Positions 1 through 8,499 are shown, numbered from the stretch's first letter. The stretch is 64,000 nt of DNA from CAVVNN01 sp963838035 (GCA_963838035.1 CAWIPM010000006.1:186001-250000), one strand, 5' to 3'. Numbers and translations are program-made. The notes: generated from the sequence alone by a model not told the origin.

Positions 1-302
1 TCCTCGAGGGCCTGCATGAGGCGGCGCAGACCCCGGGCGGCACCTCTTGCTCGAGCTTCTGCGGCTTTGCGCTGCCGGTTGCCGGCAAGACCGGGACGGC
101 GGAACGCGTCGGCCACGCCAACCAGTCCTGGTATGTCATCCTCGCCCCGTACCCGAATCCCCGTATCGTGACTGCGGTGACGATCGAGGAAGGCGGATTC
201 GGGGCCGAATCCGCGGCACCGGCCGCGAAGGAAATTCTGGAGGCCTATTTCGGCAAGAACAGCCACGGCGCGGCGGGCCCCAACGGGGGTGGCTCGGGAT
301 GA
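1..302 (+). CDS. mrdA: Penicillin-binding protein 2-type transpeptidase, C-terminal end (partial)
   Basis: Only the last 99 codons are in the window; the frame runs from base 3 to TGA at 300-302. The translation contains AGKTGTAE, the KTG box of the penicillin-binding transpeptidase fold, followed by the usual 'SWYVILAPYPNPRIVTAV' type strand and a Gly-rich tail. Class B PBPs cross-link peptidoglycan outside the membrane. The next gene is rodA, joined by a 4-bp ATGA overlap, which is the standard elongasome PBP2-RodA pair, so mrdA (pbpA) is preferred over a division PBP3. The N-terminal part and active-site serine lie outside the window. Confidence 0.85.
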   Translation, partial: LEGLHEAAQTPGGTSCSSFCGFALPVAGKTGTAERVGHANQSWYVILAPYPNPRIVTAVTIEEGGFGAESAAPAAKEILEAYFGKNSHGAAGPNGGGSG

Positions 303-1498
303 TGTACGCGACCCGCGCCCGCCGGGCTCGCCCCGAGCCCTTCATCGCCCGGCCCGGCATCGCCGAGCGGCTCGGCCTCGCCCACGTCGACTGGACACTG
401 GCCCTTGCCGCCGCCACCCTCGTCGCGTTCAGCGCCTTCACACTCGGCCAGGCGACCCAGCACGACATCCCGGGAAGCCCGAACTACTACGTCGAACGCC
501 AGCTCGTCTACGGGGTGCTGGGAGTGATCGGGATGGCTCTGCTGACCCGAATCGACTACTCCCGCTTCCGCGAGCTGCGGGTTGGCATCTACACCTTCCT
601 CTGTGCCAGCGTCGCGCTGGTCTTCGTCTTCGGCTTCGCAGCGCGCGGCTCACGGCGCGCCTTCGAACTTCCCTTCTTCAGTTTCCAGCCATCGGAGCTC
701 GGCAAGCTCCTGCTCATCCTCGCGCTTGCCGGGTTCGTCATCGATGGGGCCAGGCGAGGATCCGAGAGGCAGCGCACGGTGCGCTATCTCTGCCTCGGCC
801 TGGCGCCGGCTGCGCTCGTCTTCCTGCAGCCCGACCTCGGCACCGCGCTGGTGTTCGTGGTCGCAACACTCGCCGTGATGTACTTCGGAGGCGTCCGCTG
901 GACGCACTTCGCGGTGATCGGCGGGGCCATCGTCGCACTCATAGCCCTCGTCCTCGTGGTGGCTCCCGCAATTGGGACCCCCGTGCTGAAGGGCTACCAG
1001 GAACAGAGACTCACCTCGTTCCTGAATCCCAGCCAGGACCCACGCGACGCCGGCTATCAACAGAACCAGGCCAAGATCGCCATCGGCTCCGGGGGAAAGA
1101 CCGGGCGGGGCAATCAGGCCACCCAGACGCGGCTCGACTTCGTGCCCGAGCGGCACACCGACTTCATCTTCGCGGTGATCGGTGAGCGCTACGGATTCGC
1201 AGGGGCCGCGTTCGTCCTATCCCTCTACGCCCTGCTGCTCTGGCGGGCGCTGCGGATTGTGACGCTTTCGAAGAACTCCTACGGGACCCTGGTGGCGGGC
1301 GGCATCGCCGTTTCGCTCTTGTTCCAGGTCTTCGTCAACGTGGGGATGAATCTCGGGATCATGCCGATCACGGGAGTCCCCTTGCCGCTGATGAGCTACG
1401 GGGGATCCTCCGTGCTCGCGACGTTTCTGGCGGTGGGAGTGCTCGAGAGCATCCACGTGCAATCGCGGCTCAGCCAGAGGGGCAGGTTCGCCTGGTGA
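299..1498 (+). CDS. rodA: RodA, SEDS-family peptidoglycan glycosyltransferase
   Basis: A 399-residue polytopic membrane protein of the FtsW/RodA/SpoVE family, which polymerises lipid II into glycan strands for side-wall growth with its partner PBP2. About ten hydrophobic segments are visible. Family signatures are QPDLGTAL near residue 178, PERHTDFIFAVIGE near 282 and the terminal MSYGGSS near 364. The start at 299 overlaps the upstream stop as ATGA; a second ATG follows at 302. The open frame extends further upstream to 47, but that part is arginine-rich shadow of the PBP gene. Pairing with the PBP2 tail favours RodA over FtsW. Confidence 0.93.
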   Translation: MMYATRARRARPEPFIARPGIAERLGLAHVDWTLALAAATLVAFSAFTLGQATQHDIPGSPNYYVERQLVYGVLGVIGMALLTRIDYSRFRELRVGIYTFLCASVALVFVFGFAARGSRRAFELPFFSFQPSELGKLLLILALAGFVIDGARRGSERQRTVRYLCLGLAPAALVFLQPDLGTALVFVVATLAVMYFGGVRWTHFAVIGGAIVALIALVLVVAPAIGTPVLKGYQEQRLTSFLNPSQDPRDAGYQQNQAKIAIGSGGKTGRGNQATQTRLDFVPERHTDFIFAVIGERYGFAGAAFVLSLYALLLWRALRIVTLSKNSYGTLVAGGIAVSLLFQVFVNVGMNLGIMPITGVPLPLMSYGGSSVLATFLAVGVLESIHVQSRLSQRGRFAW

Positions 1499-1547
1499 TC
1501 CCGATGGGGACCGGGCACTGCGTACTGATCTGAACTGAGTCGAATCA

Positions 1548-3392
1548 ATGAAAAAGACAATTCTGGTTTCCGCCGATCGCGGCGAGACCCGCGTCGCCGT
1601 CCTCGAGTCGAAGACCAAAGGTGGCAAACGCGACGTCGCGGAGCTCTACATCGAGCGGCGAGGCCGCCGCTCGATCGTCGGCAACATCTACAAGGGGAAG
1701 GTCGACAACGTCCTCCCCGGCATGGAGGCCGCCTTCGTCGACATCGGCCTCGAGCGCAACGGCTTCCTCCACGTCGACGAGATCGTCCTGCCCGGCGGTG
1801 AGCAGGCGCCAAAGCGTGGGCGCGGTACCGGCCGCCGTATCAACGAGCTGATCAAGCCCGGACAGGAGATCGTCGTCCAGGTCGTCAAGGACCCGCTGAA
1901 GACGAAGGGCGCCCGGCTCTCGATGAACGCCTCGATCGCCGGCCGCTACCTGGTCTTCGCCCCGCAGGGGGGCGGCGTGGGCGTGAGCCGGCGGCTCTCG
2001 GACTCCGAGCGCGACCGGCTGCGCAAGATGGTCGATCGCACCTACAAAGGACCGGGTGGGCTGATCGTCCGCACCGCCGCGCACGGGGCGAAGAAATCCG
2101 ACTTCGTGCGTGAGATCGGCTACCTGCACAAGCTCAACGACGTGCTCGATCGCCGCATCGAGCAGACGAAGGCGCCCGATCTCGTCTTCCAGGAGGCGGA
2201 CCTCCCGGTGCGCGTCCTGCGTGACGTGTTCCTCGCCGACTTCGAAAAGGCGATCATCGACTCCGAGAAGCAGTTCGACCGGGTCACGAACTTCTTCCAG
2301 CGGACCGCGCCGGAGCTGGTCGACGGCGTCGAGCTGTACAAGGGGAGCAAGCCCCTGTTCGAGAAATGGGGGATCGACAAGGAGATCGAGTCGACCCTCA
2401 ACCGCCGTGTCGACCTTCCCTCCGGCGGCTACCTGATCATCGACTACGCCGAGGCCCTGACGGTGATCGACATCAACAGCGGCAGCTTCACCGGCCGCGG
2501 CAAAGGCGGCCTCGAGGAGACGATCACCAAAGTCAACACCGAGGCCGCCGACGAGGTCGTGCGGCAGCTGCGGCTGAGGGACATCGGCGGCATCATCGTC
2601 ATCGACTTCATCGACATGGCTCGTGCCAGCAACCGGAACAAAGTCCTGAAGATCCTGCGCAAAGCGCTCGATACGGACAAGTCGAAGAGCTACGTGGTCG
2701 AGGTCTCCCCCCTAGGCCTGGTCGAGATGACCCGTCAGAACGTCACCGACGGGGTGCGCGAGATCCTCACCGCGCCGTGCCCCACCTGCGAGGGGGAGGG
2801 GGTGGTCCTCTCCGCCGAGACTGTGGCGTTGGAGGGCCTGCGCAAGCTGCGCGAAATCGCCGCCGAGAACCCCGGCCCCGACGCGTTCCTGCTGCGGGTC
2901 AACCCAAGGGTGGTGCGGGAGCTGACCGACCCCGACGGCGAGCTCGAGGACCTCGAGGCCGAGTCCGGCAAGCAGTTCCACTTCGAGGGCGGCGAGGCGC
3001 TGCCGATCGACACGTTCGAGCTGGTCGAGTCGGGCACCCGCGAGGAGATCGAGGAGCGGGCGCTGCCGTTCAAGGTGGGCGAGGAGGTGCTGGTGAAGAT
3101 CGACGAGCCGCACATGTACAACGCCGACGATGCCGTCGCCCGCGTCGACTCCTACATCGTCAGCGTCACCGGCGGTGGGCGCTTCGTCGGGGAGCGGAAG
3201 CTGGTCCGGATCGAGCGGGTCGCCCGCTCCTCCGCCGTAGCCTCGCTCCCCGGCGTTGAGGCGAGCAACGGCGCCGCGGCCGACGACGGAGACGACGCCG
3301 AGCTAGACTCCGGCACTTCGCGCAGGCGCAAACGCGGTCGCAGGGGCGGTCGCGGTCGGTCCCCTGCGGCCCAAGCCGGCAAGGACGAGTGA
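1548..3392 (+). CDS. rng: Ribonuclease E/G family endoribonuclease
   Basis: A 614-residue RNase E/G (CafA-like) endonuclease that cleaves single-stranded RNA in mRNA decay and rRNA/tRNA maturation. An S1 domain (GNIYKGKVDNVLPGMEAAFVD, about 46-120) is followed by the catalytic core with the metal-binding aspartates in VIDINSGSF (near 307) and IVIDFIDM (near 352), and the zinc-link cysteines CPTC at 411 and 414. The C-terminal 40 residues are basic and Gly/Arg-rich, probably RNA-binding. It lacks a long degradosome scaffold. It precedes rplU-rpmA-obgE, the usual actinobacterial order. ATG at 1548 is the only plausible start; no strong Shine-Dalgarno is seen. Confidence 0.93.
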   Translation: MKKTILVSADRGETRVAVLESKTKGGKRDVAELYIERRGRRSIVGNIYKGKVDNVLPGMEAAFVDIGLERNGFLHVDEIVLPGGEQAPKRGRGTGRRINELIKPGQEIVVQVVKDPLKTKGARLSMNASIAGRYLVFAPQGGGVGVSRRLSDSERDRLRKMVDRTYKGPGGLIVRTAAHGAKKSDFVREIGYLHKLNDVLDRRIEQTKAPDLVFQEADLPVRVLRDVFLADFEKAIIDSEKQFDRVTNFFQRTAPELVDGVELYKGSKPLFEKWGIDKEIESTLNRRVDLPSGGYLIIDYAEALTVIDINSGSFTGRGKGGLEETITKVNTEAADEVVRQLRLRDIGGIIVIDFIDMARASNRNKVLKILRKALDTDKSKSYVVEVSPLGLVEMTRQNVTDGVREILTAPCPTCEGEGVVLSAETVALEGLRKLREIAAENPGPDAFLLRVNPRVVRELTDPDGELEDLEAESGKQFHFEGGEALPIDTFELVESGTREEIEERALPFKVGEEVLVKIDEPHMYNADDAVARVDSYIVSVTGGGRFVGERKLVRIERVARSSAVASLPGVEASNGAAADDGDDAELDSGTSRRRKRGRRGGRGRSPAAQAGKDE

Positions 3393-3394
3393 GC

Positions 3395-3763
3395 ATGTAC
3401 GCGGTAGTCGAAACAGGTGGAAAGCAGTACAAAGTCGAGAAGGGCACGTCTCTGCTCGTCGACCGCCTCAGCGCCAAGGAGGGCGACAAGGTCGCCCTGC
3501 GCCCGGTTCTGTTCCGTGACAAAGAGGTCCTGGCGGAGCCGAAGGAGCTGGAGAAGGTCAAGGTCGAGGCAAGGGTCGCCGAGCACCTGCGCGGAGAGAA
3601 GATCAAGGTCTTCAAATACAAGGCGAAGAAGGGCTACCGGCGTCGTGCCGGCCACCGCTCCGAGCTGACCAAGATCGAGGTGACCGAGATCAAGCTGGCG
3701 GCCCGCAAAGCGGCGGCGAAAAAACCCGCTGCGAAGAAGGAGGACGCCTCCGATGGCGCATAA
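3395..3763 (+). CDS. rplU: 50S ribosomal protein L21
   Basis: Ribosomal protein L21, 122 residues, beginning MYAVVETGGKQYKVEKG, the family's canonical N-terminus. It binds 23S rRNA in the large subunit. The C-terminus has a 20-residue Lys/Ala-rich extension (AARKAAAKKPAAKKEDA) beyond the usual 102-105 residue fold, as in several actinobacteria. ATG 3395 is preferred over the in-frame GTG at 3389 because it matches the family start and has AAGGACGAG about 6 nt upstream. It follows rng by 2 bp and overlaps rpmA by 11 bp, so the two ribosomal proteins are translationally coupled. Confidence 0.95.
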   Translation: MYAVVETGGKQYKVEKGTSLLVDRLSAKEGDKVALRPVLFRDKEVLAEPKELEKVKVEARVAEHLRGEKIKVFKYKAKKGYRRRAGHRSELTKIEVTEIKLAARKAAAKKPAAKKEDASDGA

Positions 3764-4007
3764 GAAGGGGCTCGGCTCCAGCCGCAACGGCCGCGAATCC
3801 AACCCAAACATGCTGGGGGTCAAGGTCTTCGCCGGGCAGAAGGTCTCCGGCGGCGAGATCATCGTGCGCCAGCGCGGGACCCGGTTCTGGCCCGGCGAGG
3901 GAACCGGGCTCGGCCGCGACCACACGATCTTCGCGACGCGGCCCGGGACCGTCGACTTCAAGCCGGCCCGCAAGGGCCGGACGATCAGCGTCCTGGCTGA
4001 CGGCTGA
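3753..4007 (+). CDS. rpmA: 50S ribosomal protein L27
   Basis: Ribosomal protein L27, 84 residues, MAHKKGLGSSRNGRESNPNM, the highly conserved N-terminus that reaches the peptidyl-transferase centre; GTRFWPGEGTGLGRDHTIFA is the conserved core. The N-terminus begins directly at MAHKK, so it is not the Firmicutes form that needs proteolytic trimming. It overlaps the 3' end of rplU, with AAGGAGG about 10 nt before the ATG acting as the ribosome-binding site inside rplU. Confidence 0.96.
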   Translation: MAHKKGLGSSRNGRESNPNMLGVKVFAGQKVSGGEIIVRQRGTRFWPGEGTGLGRDHTIFATRPGTVDFKPARKGRTISVLADG

Positions 4008-4020
4008 GCGTGATGGCGGC

Positions 4021-4041
4021 GGAGGGGTCGGGCGCCCCTCC
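4021..4041 (+). terminator. GC hairpin after rpmA
   Basis: A perfect 7-bp inverted repeat GGAGGGG / CCCCTCC with a 7-nt loop lies 13 nt after the rpmA stop. There is no U-tract, only TCTCTAG, so it is either a weak intrinsic terminator or an RNA end-stabilising hairpin. A separate obgE promoter follows immediately, which fits a transcription-unit boundary. Confidence 0.45.
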
Positions 4042-4058
4042 TCTCTAGCTTCAGGGCC

Positions 4059-4064
4059 TAGCCT
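4059..4064 (+). promoter_or_regulatory. -10 hexamer TAGCCT before obgE
   Basis: TAGCCT fits TANNNT and lies 9 nt before ATG 4074 with no Shine-Dalgarno between, the pattern of a leaderless transcript. It supports ATG 4074 rather than the TTG codons at 4068 and 4071. Confidence 0.45.
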
Positions 4065-4073
4065 TTCTTGTTG

Positions 4074-5366
4074 ATGTACGACAAGGCGAAGATCTGGGTT
4101 GAGGGCGGTGCCGGAGGGAATGGGTGTGTGAGCTTCCGCCGGGAGGCTCATGTGCCCAAGGGGGGTCCCGATGGCGGGGATGGGGGGCATGGCGGAGGCG
4201 TGGTGCTGGTTTGCGATGCCTCCAAGCGCGATCTCGGTGCTCTGAAGGGAAGCAGGCACTTCCGGGCCGGGAAGGGGAAGCATGGGGAAGGGGCCAACCG
4301 GCATGGTGCCCGCGGGGAGGACCGCGAGATTCGCGTGCCTGCGGGCACCCAGACGACCACTGTCGACGGCAGCGCTGTCGACCTCGTCGAGGCAGGGCAG
4401 CGAGCGGTCGTCGCCCACGGCGGACGCGGCGGGCACGGGAACAAACGGTTTGCGACCTCGACCCGGCAGGCTCCACGGTTTGCCGAGAAGGGCACGTCGG
4501 GGGAATCCGACTGGATCGAGCTGCGGTTGAAGCTGCTTGCCGACGTCGGGCTGATCGGCCTGCCGAACGCCGGTAAGTCCTCGCTGCTGGGGCGGTTGAC
4601 GAGGGCCGCGCCCAAGGTCGCCGAGTACCCGTTCACGACGATCTCGCCGGTGCTTGGGACGATTGAAGACGACGATCGCCAGGCGGTGCTCGCCGACATC
4701 CCCGGGCTGATCGAGGGGGCTGCCGAGGGGGCCGGGCTCGGGCATGAGTTCCTCGCCCATGTCGAGCGTTGCGCGGTGCTGGTCCACCTCGTCGACCTGG
4801 CGCCGCTCGAGGGGGAGCCGGTCTCCAACTACGAGGCGGTCCGGGTCGAGCTCTCCTCCTACGGAGCCGGGCTCGACCGGCTGCCGGAGCTGGTGGTGCT
4901 CTCCAAGCGCGACCTGCTGACCGAGAAGGAGGTCGAGGCCGCGGTGGAGGAGTGGACGGCGGGCCTGGCTGATCGAGCGATTGGGGTGCTGGCTGCGTCC
5001 TCGGCGACTGGGGAGGGCCTCGACGAGCTGCGCCTGCGGATCCTCTCCATGCTGTCCGAGATCCCGGCTCCCGCCTCTCCTCGCGCCGGCGCCCCGCCGG
5101 CCGAGTTCGAGGCCGAGCACCGGATCTACCGCCCGGCGGGCGAGGGCGGGTACTGGGTCGAGCGCGAAGGCGACGGTGTCTACCGGGTCGCCGGCCGCGG
5201 CGTCGAGCTGCTGTTCGAGCGCCACGACCTCCGCAACGAAGAGGCGCTCGCCTACCTCGAGCAGCGCCTCGGAGAGATCGGCGTGCTCTCGGCGTTGACC
5301 AAGGCGGGGTTCGAGCCGGGCGACGACGTGCGAGTCGGCGACCAGGAGTTCGAGTTGCACATATAA
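4074..5366 (+). CDS. obgE: Obg GTPase (ribosome assembly / stress)
   Basis: A 430-residue Obg/CgtA GTPase that acts in 50S subunit assembly and stress responses. The Gly-rich Obg fold (1-155, GGAGGNGCVSFRREAHVPKGGP) is followed by the G domain: G1 GLPNAGKSS near 162, G2 PFTTISP, G3 DIPGLIEGA near 208, and a G4 that reads SKRD near 276 instead of NKxD. An OCT domain (about 345-430) is present, as in Gram-positive and actinobacterial Obg. The start was set at ATG 4074 from the promoter spacing. It follows rplU-rpmA in the conserved order. Confidence 0.94.
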   Translation: MYDKAKIWVEGGAGGNGCVSFRREAHVPKGGPDGGDGGHGGGVVLVCDASKRDLGALKGSRHFRAGKGKHGEGANRHGARGEDREIRVPAGTQTTTVDGSAVDLVEAGQRAVVAHGGRGGHGNKRFATSTRQAPRFAEKGTSGESDWIELRLKLLADVGLIGLPNAGKSSLLGRLTRAAPKVAEYPFTTISPVLGTIEDDDRQAVLADIPGLIEGAAEGAGLGHEFLAHVERCAVLVHLVDLAPLEGEPVSNYEAVRVELSSYGAGLDRLPELVVLSKRDLLTEKEVEAAVEEWTAGLADRAIGVLAASSATGEGLDELRLRILSMLSEIPAPASPRAGAPPAEFEAEHRIYRPAGEGGYWVEREGDGVYRVAGRGVELLFERHDLRNEEALAYLEQRLGEIGVLSALTKAGFEPGDDVRVGDQEFELHI

Positions 5367-5367
5367 A

Positions 5368-5403
5368 CCGCCGCCTGCTCCGCTTCGCGTCCGCGGGCGG
5401 CGG
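5368..5403 (+). other. Inverted repeat after obgE
   Basis: CCGCCGCCTGC (5368-5378) and GCGGGCGGCGG (5393-5403) form an 11-bp stem with one G-U pair and a 14-nt loop, directly after the obgE stop. No U-run follows. It may be a terminator or a 3'-end stabiliser. Confidence 0.4.
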
Positions 5404-5480
5404 CAATCGACATATCGGCGCCGCTCGCGAGGAATCAGATCGTGACGCTCGCTAATCGGTGGTTCCCCGTTGCTCGCGCC

Positions 5481-5486
5481 TAGACT
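5481..5486 (+). promoter_or_regulatory. -10 hexamer TAGACT before proB
   Basis: TAGACT lies 9 nt before the proB ATG. The same hexamer precedes holA, pfkA and uvrA in this window. No Shine-Dalgarno lies between, so the transcript is probably leaderless. Confidence 0.55.
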
Positions 5487-5495
5487 TGCTCCGCC

Positions 5496-6584
5496 ATGAC
5501 TCTCGTGGTCAAGCTCGGCTCTTCGATCGTCGCCGCCGATGACGGCGAGCTGCGTGTCGACGTGCTCGATTCGGTCTGCGCCCAGGTCGCGGAGCTGGAG
5601 CAGGGTGGGGAGCGCGTCGTGATGGTCACCTCGGGGGCGATCGCTCGCGGGATGCGGCTGATGGGGCTCGCCGTGCGGCCGCGGGCCATGGACGAGTTGC
5701 AGGCGGCCTCGGCGGTCGGCCAGGGCGATCTCTTCCGCGCCTACGAGAGCCGGCTTTCGAGCCGTGGGACCCGGGCGGCGCAGGTGCTGCTGACCGCGGC
5801 CGACATCGCCGCTCGCACGAACTACATCAACGCGCGCCAGACGCTGATGCGGCTGGTCGAGTGGGGAGTGGTGCCGGTCGTCAACGAGAACGACACCACC
5901 GCCACCGACGAGATCAGCTTCGGCGACAACGACTTCCTCGCCGCCCAGGTGGCGATCCTGCTCGATGCGCGGCTGCTGGTGCTCCTCACCGATATCGACG
6001 GCCTCCACACGGCCGACCCGAGGGTCGACGCCGGCGCCGAGCTGGTCTCGGAGGTGGGCGATTTCGCCGAGCTCGCCGGACTGGACATCGGCGACCGCAC
6101 TTCGGCCTTCGGCTCGGGCGGGATGCGCAGCAAGGTCGCCGCGGCGGAGATGGCGAGCGAGGCCGGCATCGCGGCGACGATCTGCAACGGGACCAGGAAT
6201 GACACGCTCACTGCTGCAGCCGCCGGCGCGGCGATCGGCACCCGTTTCGCCGCGCAGGACGGCAAGGCGTCCAGTTTCAAGCTCTGGCTCAAGTATGCGA
6301 AGCCGTCCCACGGCGAGCTGGTCGTCGACGAGGGCGCCGCTCGCGTGCTCCGAGAGCGGGGCTCCAGCCTCCTCCCGGTCGGCATCACGGGCATCGAGGG
6401 AGACTTCGGCGCAGGCGATGCCGTTGAGGTGACCGCCAACGGCTCGGTGATCGGCAAGGGCATCAGCGACTACTCGGCGAGCGAGCTGTCGCGGGTGATG
6501 GGGCTGAAGAGCGCCGAGGTTCGCGCGCTGCTTCCGCATGCTGCGGACGAGGTAATCCACCGCGATCGCTTCGTGCTGGCCTAG
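5496..6584 (+). CDS. proB: Glutamate 5-kinase
   Basis: A 362-residue glutamate 5-kinase catalysing ATP-dependent phosphorylation of glutamate, the first step of proline synthesis. The amino-acid kinase domain begins VVKLGSSIVAADDG and carries GAIARGMRLMG, NENDTTATDEISFGDND and the substrate/feedback loop; a C-terminal PUA domain covers about residues 271-355. Full length with PUA matches the long bacterial form, normally proline-inhibited. ATG 5496 sits 9 nt after a TAGACT promoter element. proA follows after 48 bp with a hairpin between. Confidence 0.95.
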   Translation: MTLVVKLGSSIVAADDGELRVDVLDSVCAQVAELEQGGERVVMVTSGAIARGMRLMGLAVRPRAMDELQAASAVGQGDLFRAYESRLSSRGTRAAQVLLTAADIAARTNYINARQTLMRLVEWGVVPVVNENDTTATDEISFGDNDFLAAQVAILLDARLLVLLTDIDGLHTADPRVDAGAELVSEVGDFAELAGLDIGDRTSAFGSGGMRSKVAAAEMASEAGIAATICNGTRNDTLTAAAAGAAIGTRFAAQDGKASSFKLWLKYAKPSHGELVVDEGAARVLRERGSSLLPVGITGIEGDFGAGDAVEVTANGSVIGKGISDYSASELSRVMGLKSAEVRALLPHAADEVIHRDRFVLA

Positions 6585-6589
6585 GGCGG

Positions 6590-6615
6590 AGGAGGGCCGG
6601 GCACCCGGCCCTCCT
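6590..6615 (+). terminator. Strong perfect hairpin between proB and proA
   Basis: AGGAGGGCCGGG and CCCGGCCCTCCT form a perfect 12-bp inverted repeat separated by only two bases (CA), so in RNA an 11-bp stem with a 4-nt loop. It lacks a U-tract. It could terminate proB mRNA or mark a processing site; the TACCCT promoter element just downstream suggests that proA has its own start. Confidence 0.5.
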
Positions 6616-6618
6616 AGC

Positions 6619-6624
6619 TACCCT
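6619..6624 (+). promoter_or_regulatory. -10 hexamer TACCCT before proA
   Basis: TACCCT fits TANNNT and is 8 nt before the proA ATG with no Shine-Dalgarno, consistent with a leaderless mRNA. Confidence 0.4.
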
Positions 6625-6632
6625 TAGCCTGC

Positions 6633-7898
6633 ATGGCTGTCACCACTAAAACGGTTGCGGAGACTTGTGAGGCCGCCAAGCAAGCTGCCCGGCTGCTGGG
6701 GGGAGCTTCAACGGCGGCCAGGGACGCTGCGCTGGAGGCGACTGCGCGGCTCCTGGGGGAGAGGGCCGGCGAGATCCTCGAGGCCAACGCGGCGGACCTG
6801 GCCGACGAGCGCGCCGCCCGGCTCACCGACGCGCTGCGGGACCGGCTGGCGCTTACCGAGGAGCGGGTCGCGGGGATGGCCGACGGGGTGCGGGCGGTCG
6901 CTGCTCTCGACGATCCGGTGGGCGAGGAGCTGGAGCATCGGACCTTGGCCAACGGGATTGACCTGCGGAGGGTCCGGGTGCCGCTCGGGGTCGTCGCGGT
7001 CGTCTACGAGGCGCGGCCGAACGTGACCATCGATTGCGCAGCGTTGACGATCAAGAGCGGCAACGCGATCGTTCTGCGCGGGTCGAGCTACGCCGAGAGG
7101 TCGAACGGGGCGCTGGCGGCGATCGTGCGGGAGGCGCTCGCCGAGGCGGGACTGCCGGAGGACGCTGTGCTGTTGCTGGCCGGTGGCGGGCGCGAGGATC
7201 TGGCCGAGCTGGCCACACAGGACGGGGTCGTCGATCTGCTGATTCCGCGGGGAGGGGAGGGGCTGAAGGCGGCGCTGAAGGACGTTGCGACCGTCCCGGT
7301 GATGTACGCGGCGGCGGGGAACTGCCATGTGTATGTGCACGCGGATGCCGACCTGGAGATGGCGCGGAGGATCGCGGTCAACGCGAAGGTGCAGCGGCCG
7401 GGGGTCTGCAACGCGGCGGAGACGCTGCTCGTGGACGCCGCGCTCGCCGCGAGGTTCCTTCCGGCGGTTCTCTCGGAGCTGCGCGAGAACGGGGTCGAGC
7501 TGGTCGGGGACGCGCGGGTGCGCGAGCTGGCCGGCGGGGTCGCGGTCGGGGTCGCCGCCGAGGAGGATTGGGACACCGAGTACCTGGGCTTGAAGATGGC
7601 GGTCGGGGTCGTCGACTCGGTCGATGACGCGATCGAGCACGTAAACGCCCACGGCACCGGCCACTCGGAGGCGATCGTCACCTCCTCCGCAGAGGCCGCC
7701 GAGCGCTTCATAGCCGCAGTCGACGCGGCCGCCGTCTACGTCAACGCCTCGACTCGCTTCACCGACGGGTACGAGTACGGGATGGGCGCCGAGATCGGCA
7801 ACTCGACCCAGAAGCTGCACGCGCGAGGTCCGATCGGATTGCGCGAGCTGACGACCTTCAAGTACGTGGCGCGCGGCACCGGTCAGGTGCGTGAGTAG
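6633..7898 (+). CDS. proA: Glutamate-5-semialdehyde dehydrogenase (gamma-glutamyl phosphate reductase)
   Basis: A 421-residue NADPH-dependent reductase of the aldehyde dehydrogenase superfamily that converts gamma-glutamyl phosphate to glutamate semialdehyde in proline synthesis. The catalytic cysteine is in RPGVCNAAETLL near residue 259; other family segments are LGVVAVVYEARPNVTID, GNAIVLRGS and the terminal GPIGLRELTTFKY. Length is typical. It pairs with proB upstream, and nadD begins 8 bp before its stop, so proA-nadD-rsfS are translationally coupled. Confidence 0.95.
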   Translation: MAVTTKTVAETCEAAKQAARLLGGASTAARDAALEATARLLGERAGEILEANAADLADERAARLTDALRDRLALTEERVAGMADGVRAVAALDDPVGEELEHRTLANGIDLRRVRVPLGVVAVVYEARPNVTIDCAALTIKSGNAIVLRGSSYAERSNGALAAIVREALAEAGLPEDAVLLLAGGGREDLAELATQDGVVDLLIPRGGEGLKAALKDVATVPVMYAAAGNCHVYVHADADLEMARRIAVNAKVQRPGVCNAAETLLVDAALAARFLPAVLSELRENGVELVGDARVRELAGGVAVGVAAEEDWDTEYLGLKMAVGVVDSVDDAIEHVNAHGTGHSEAIVTSSAEAAERFIAAVDAAAVYVNASTRFTDGYEYGMGAEIGNSTQKLHARGPIGLRELTTFKYVARGTGQVRE

Positions 7899-8499
7899 CT
7901 CGGGCGCTGGAATCGGGGTGCTGGGGTCGGCGTTCAACCCGCCGCATCTCGGCCACCTCGCGCTCGCGCAGGAGGCCCTGTGGCAGCTCGGCCTTGGCGA
8001 GGTGGTTCTGGTCCCGACCGGCCAGGCTCCCCACAAGCGGATTCTTGACGACCCCGGACGCGAGCTGCGGCTGGCGATGACCCGGTTGGCCGCCGCCGAC
8101 GACTCGCGATTCTCGGTCTCCACCCTGGAGGTCGAGCGCGACGGCCCGTCCTACACGTATGAGACGTTGGAGCTGCTTGCGAGCGAAAGAGGCGACACGG
8201 AGCTGGTGTTCGTGATGGGGGCGGACGCCGCCGTCGGCCTCGAGAGCTGGCGCCTGCCCGAGCGGGTGGTCGAGCTGGCGCGGCTGGCGATCGCGCGGCG
8301 CTCCGGCGTCGCCGATGCCGAGGTCGGCGCGGTGCTGCGCAGCCTCGGCGCCGAGCAGCGGGCGACGATGTTGGAGATGCCGCAGTTCGGCGTCTCCTCC
8401 TCGGCGGTGCGCGAGCGGGCGGCCGCGGGCCGGCCGCTGCGCTACCTGGTCCCCGAGCCGGTCGCCCGCTTCATCGAGGAGAAGGGGATCTACCGGTGA
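7891..8499 (+). CDS. nadD: Nicotinate-nucleotide adenylyltransferase
   Basis: A 202-residue NadD that adenylates nicotinate mononucleotide in NAD synthesis. The nucleotidyltransferase signature is GSAFNPPHLGHL near residues 12-23 (usual GGxFDPxHxGH, with Asn in place of Asp), followed by VPTGQAPHK and the C-terminal SSSAVRERAAAGRPLRYLVP containing the SxxxxR-type motif. The GTG start at 7891 overlaps the proA stop. It is followed by rsfS with a 4-bp GTGA overlap, the common nadD-rsfS pairing. Confidence 0.93.
   Translation: MSSSGAGIGVLGSAFNPPHLGHLALAQEALWQLGLGEVVLVPTGQAPHKRILDDPGRELRLAMTRLAAADDSRFSVSTLEVERDGPSYTYETLELLASERGDTELVFVMGADAAVGLESWRLPERVVELARLAIARRSGVADAEVGAVLRSLGAEQRATMLEMPQFGVSSSAVRERAAAGRPLRYLVPEPVARFIEEKGIYR

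Noticed and set aside
4008..4073. Classical Rho-independent terminator after rpmA
   Set aside because: The hairpin is convincing but there is no U-tract, so it is listed only at moderate confidence; the same applies to the other GC hairpins.
3690..6560. Very long antisense open frames (this one and similar stretches such as 9754-12924 and 29855-32287)
   Set aside because: They are complementary to well-identified genes (obgE/proB, leuS, trpE/G/D), have Arg/Gly/Asp-biased composition and no recognisable domains; high GC lowers stop frequency.
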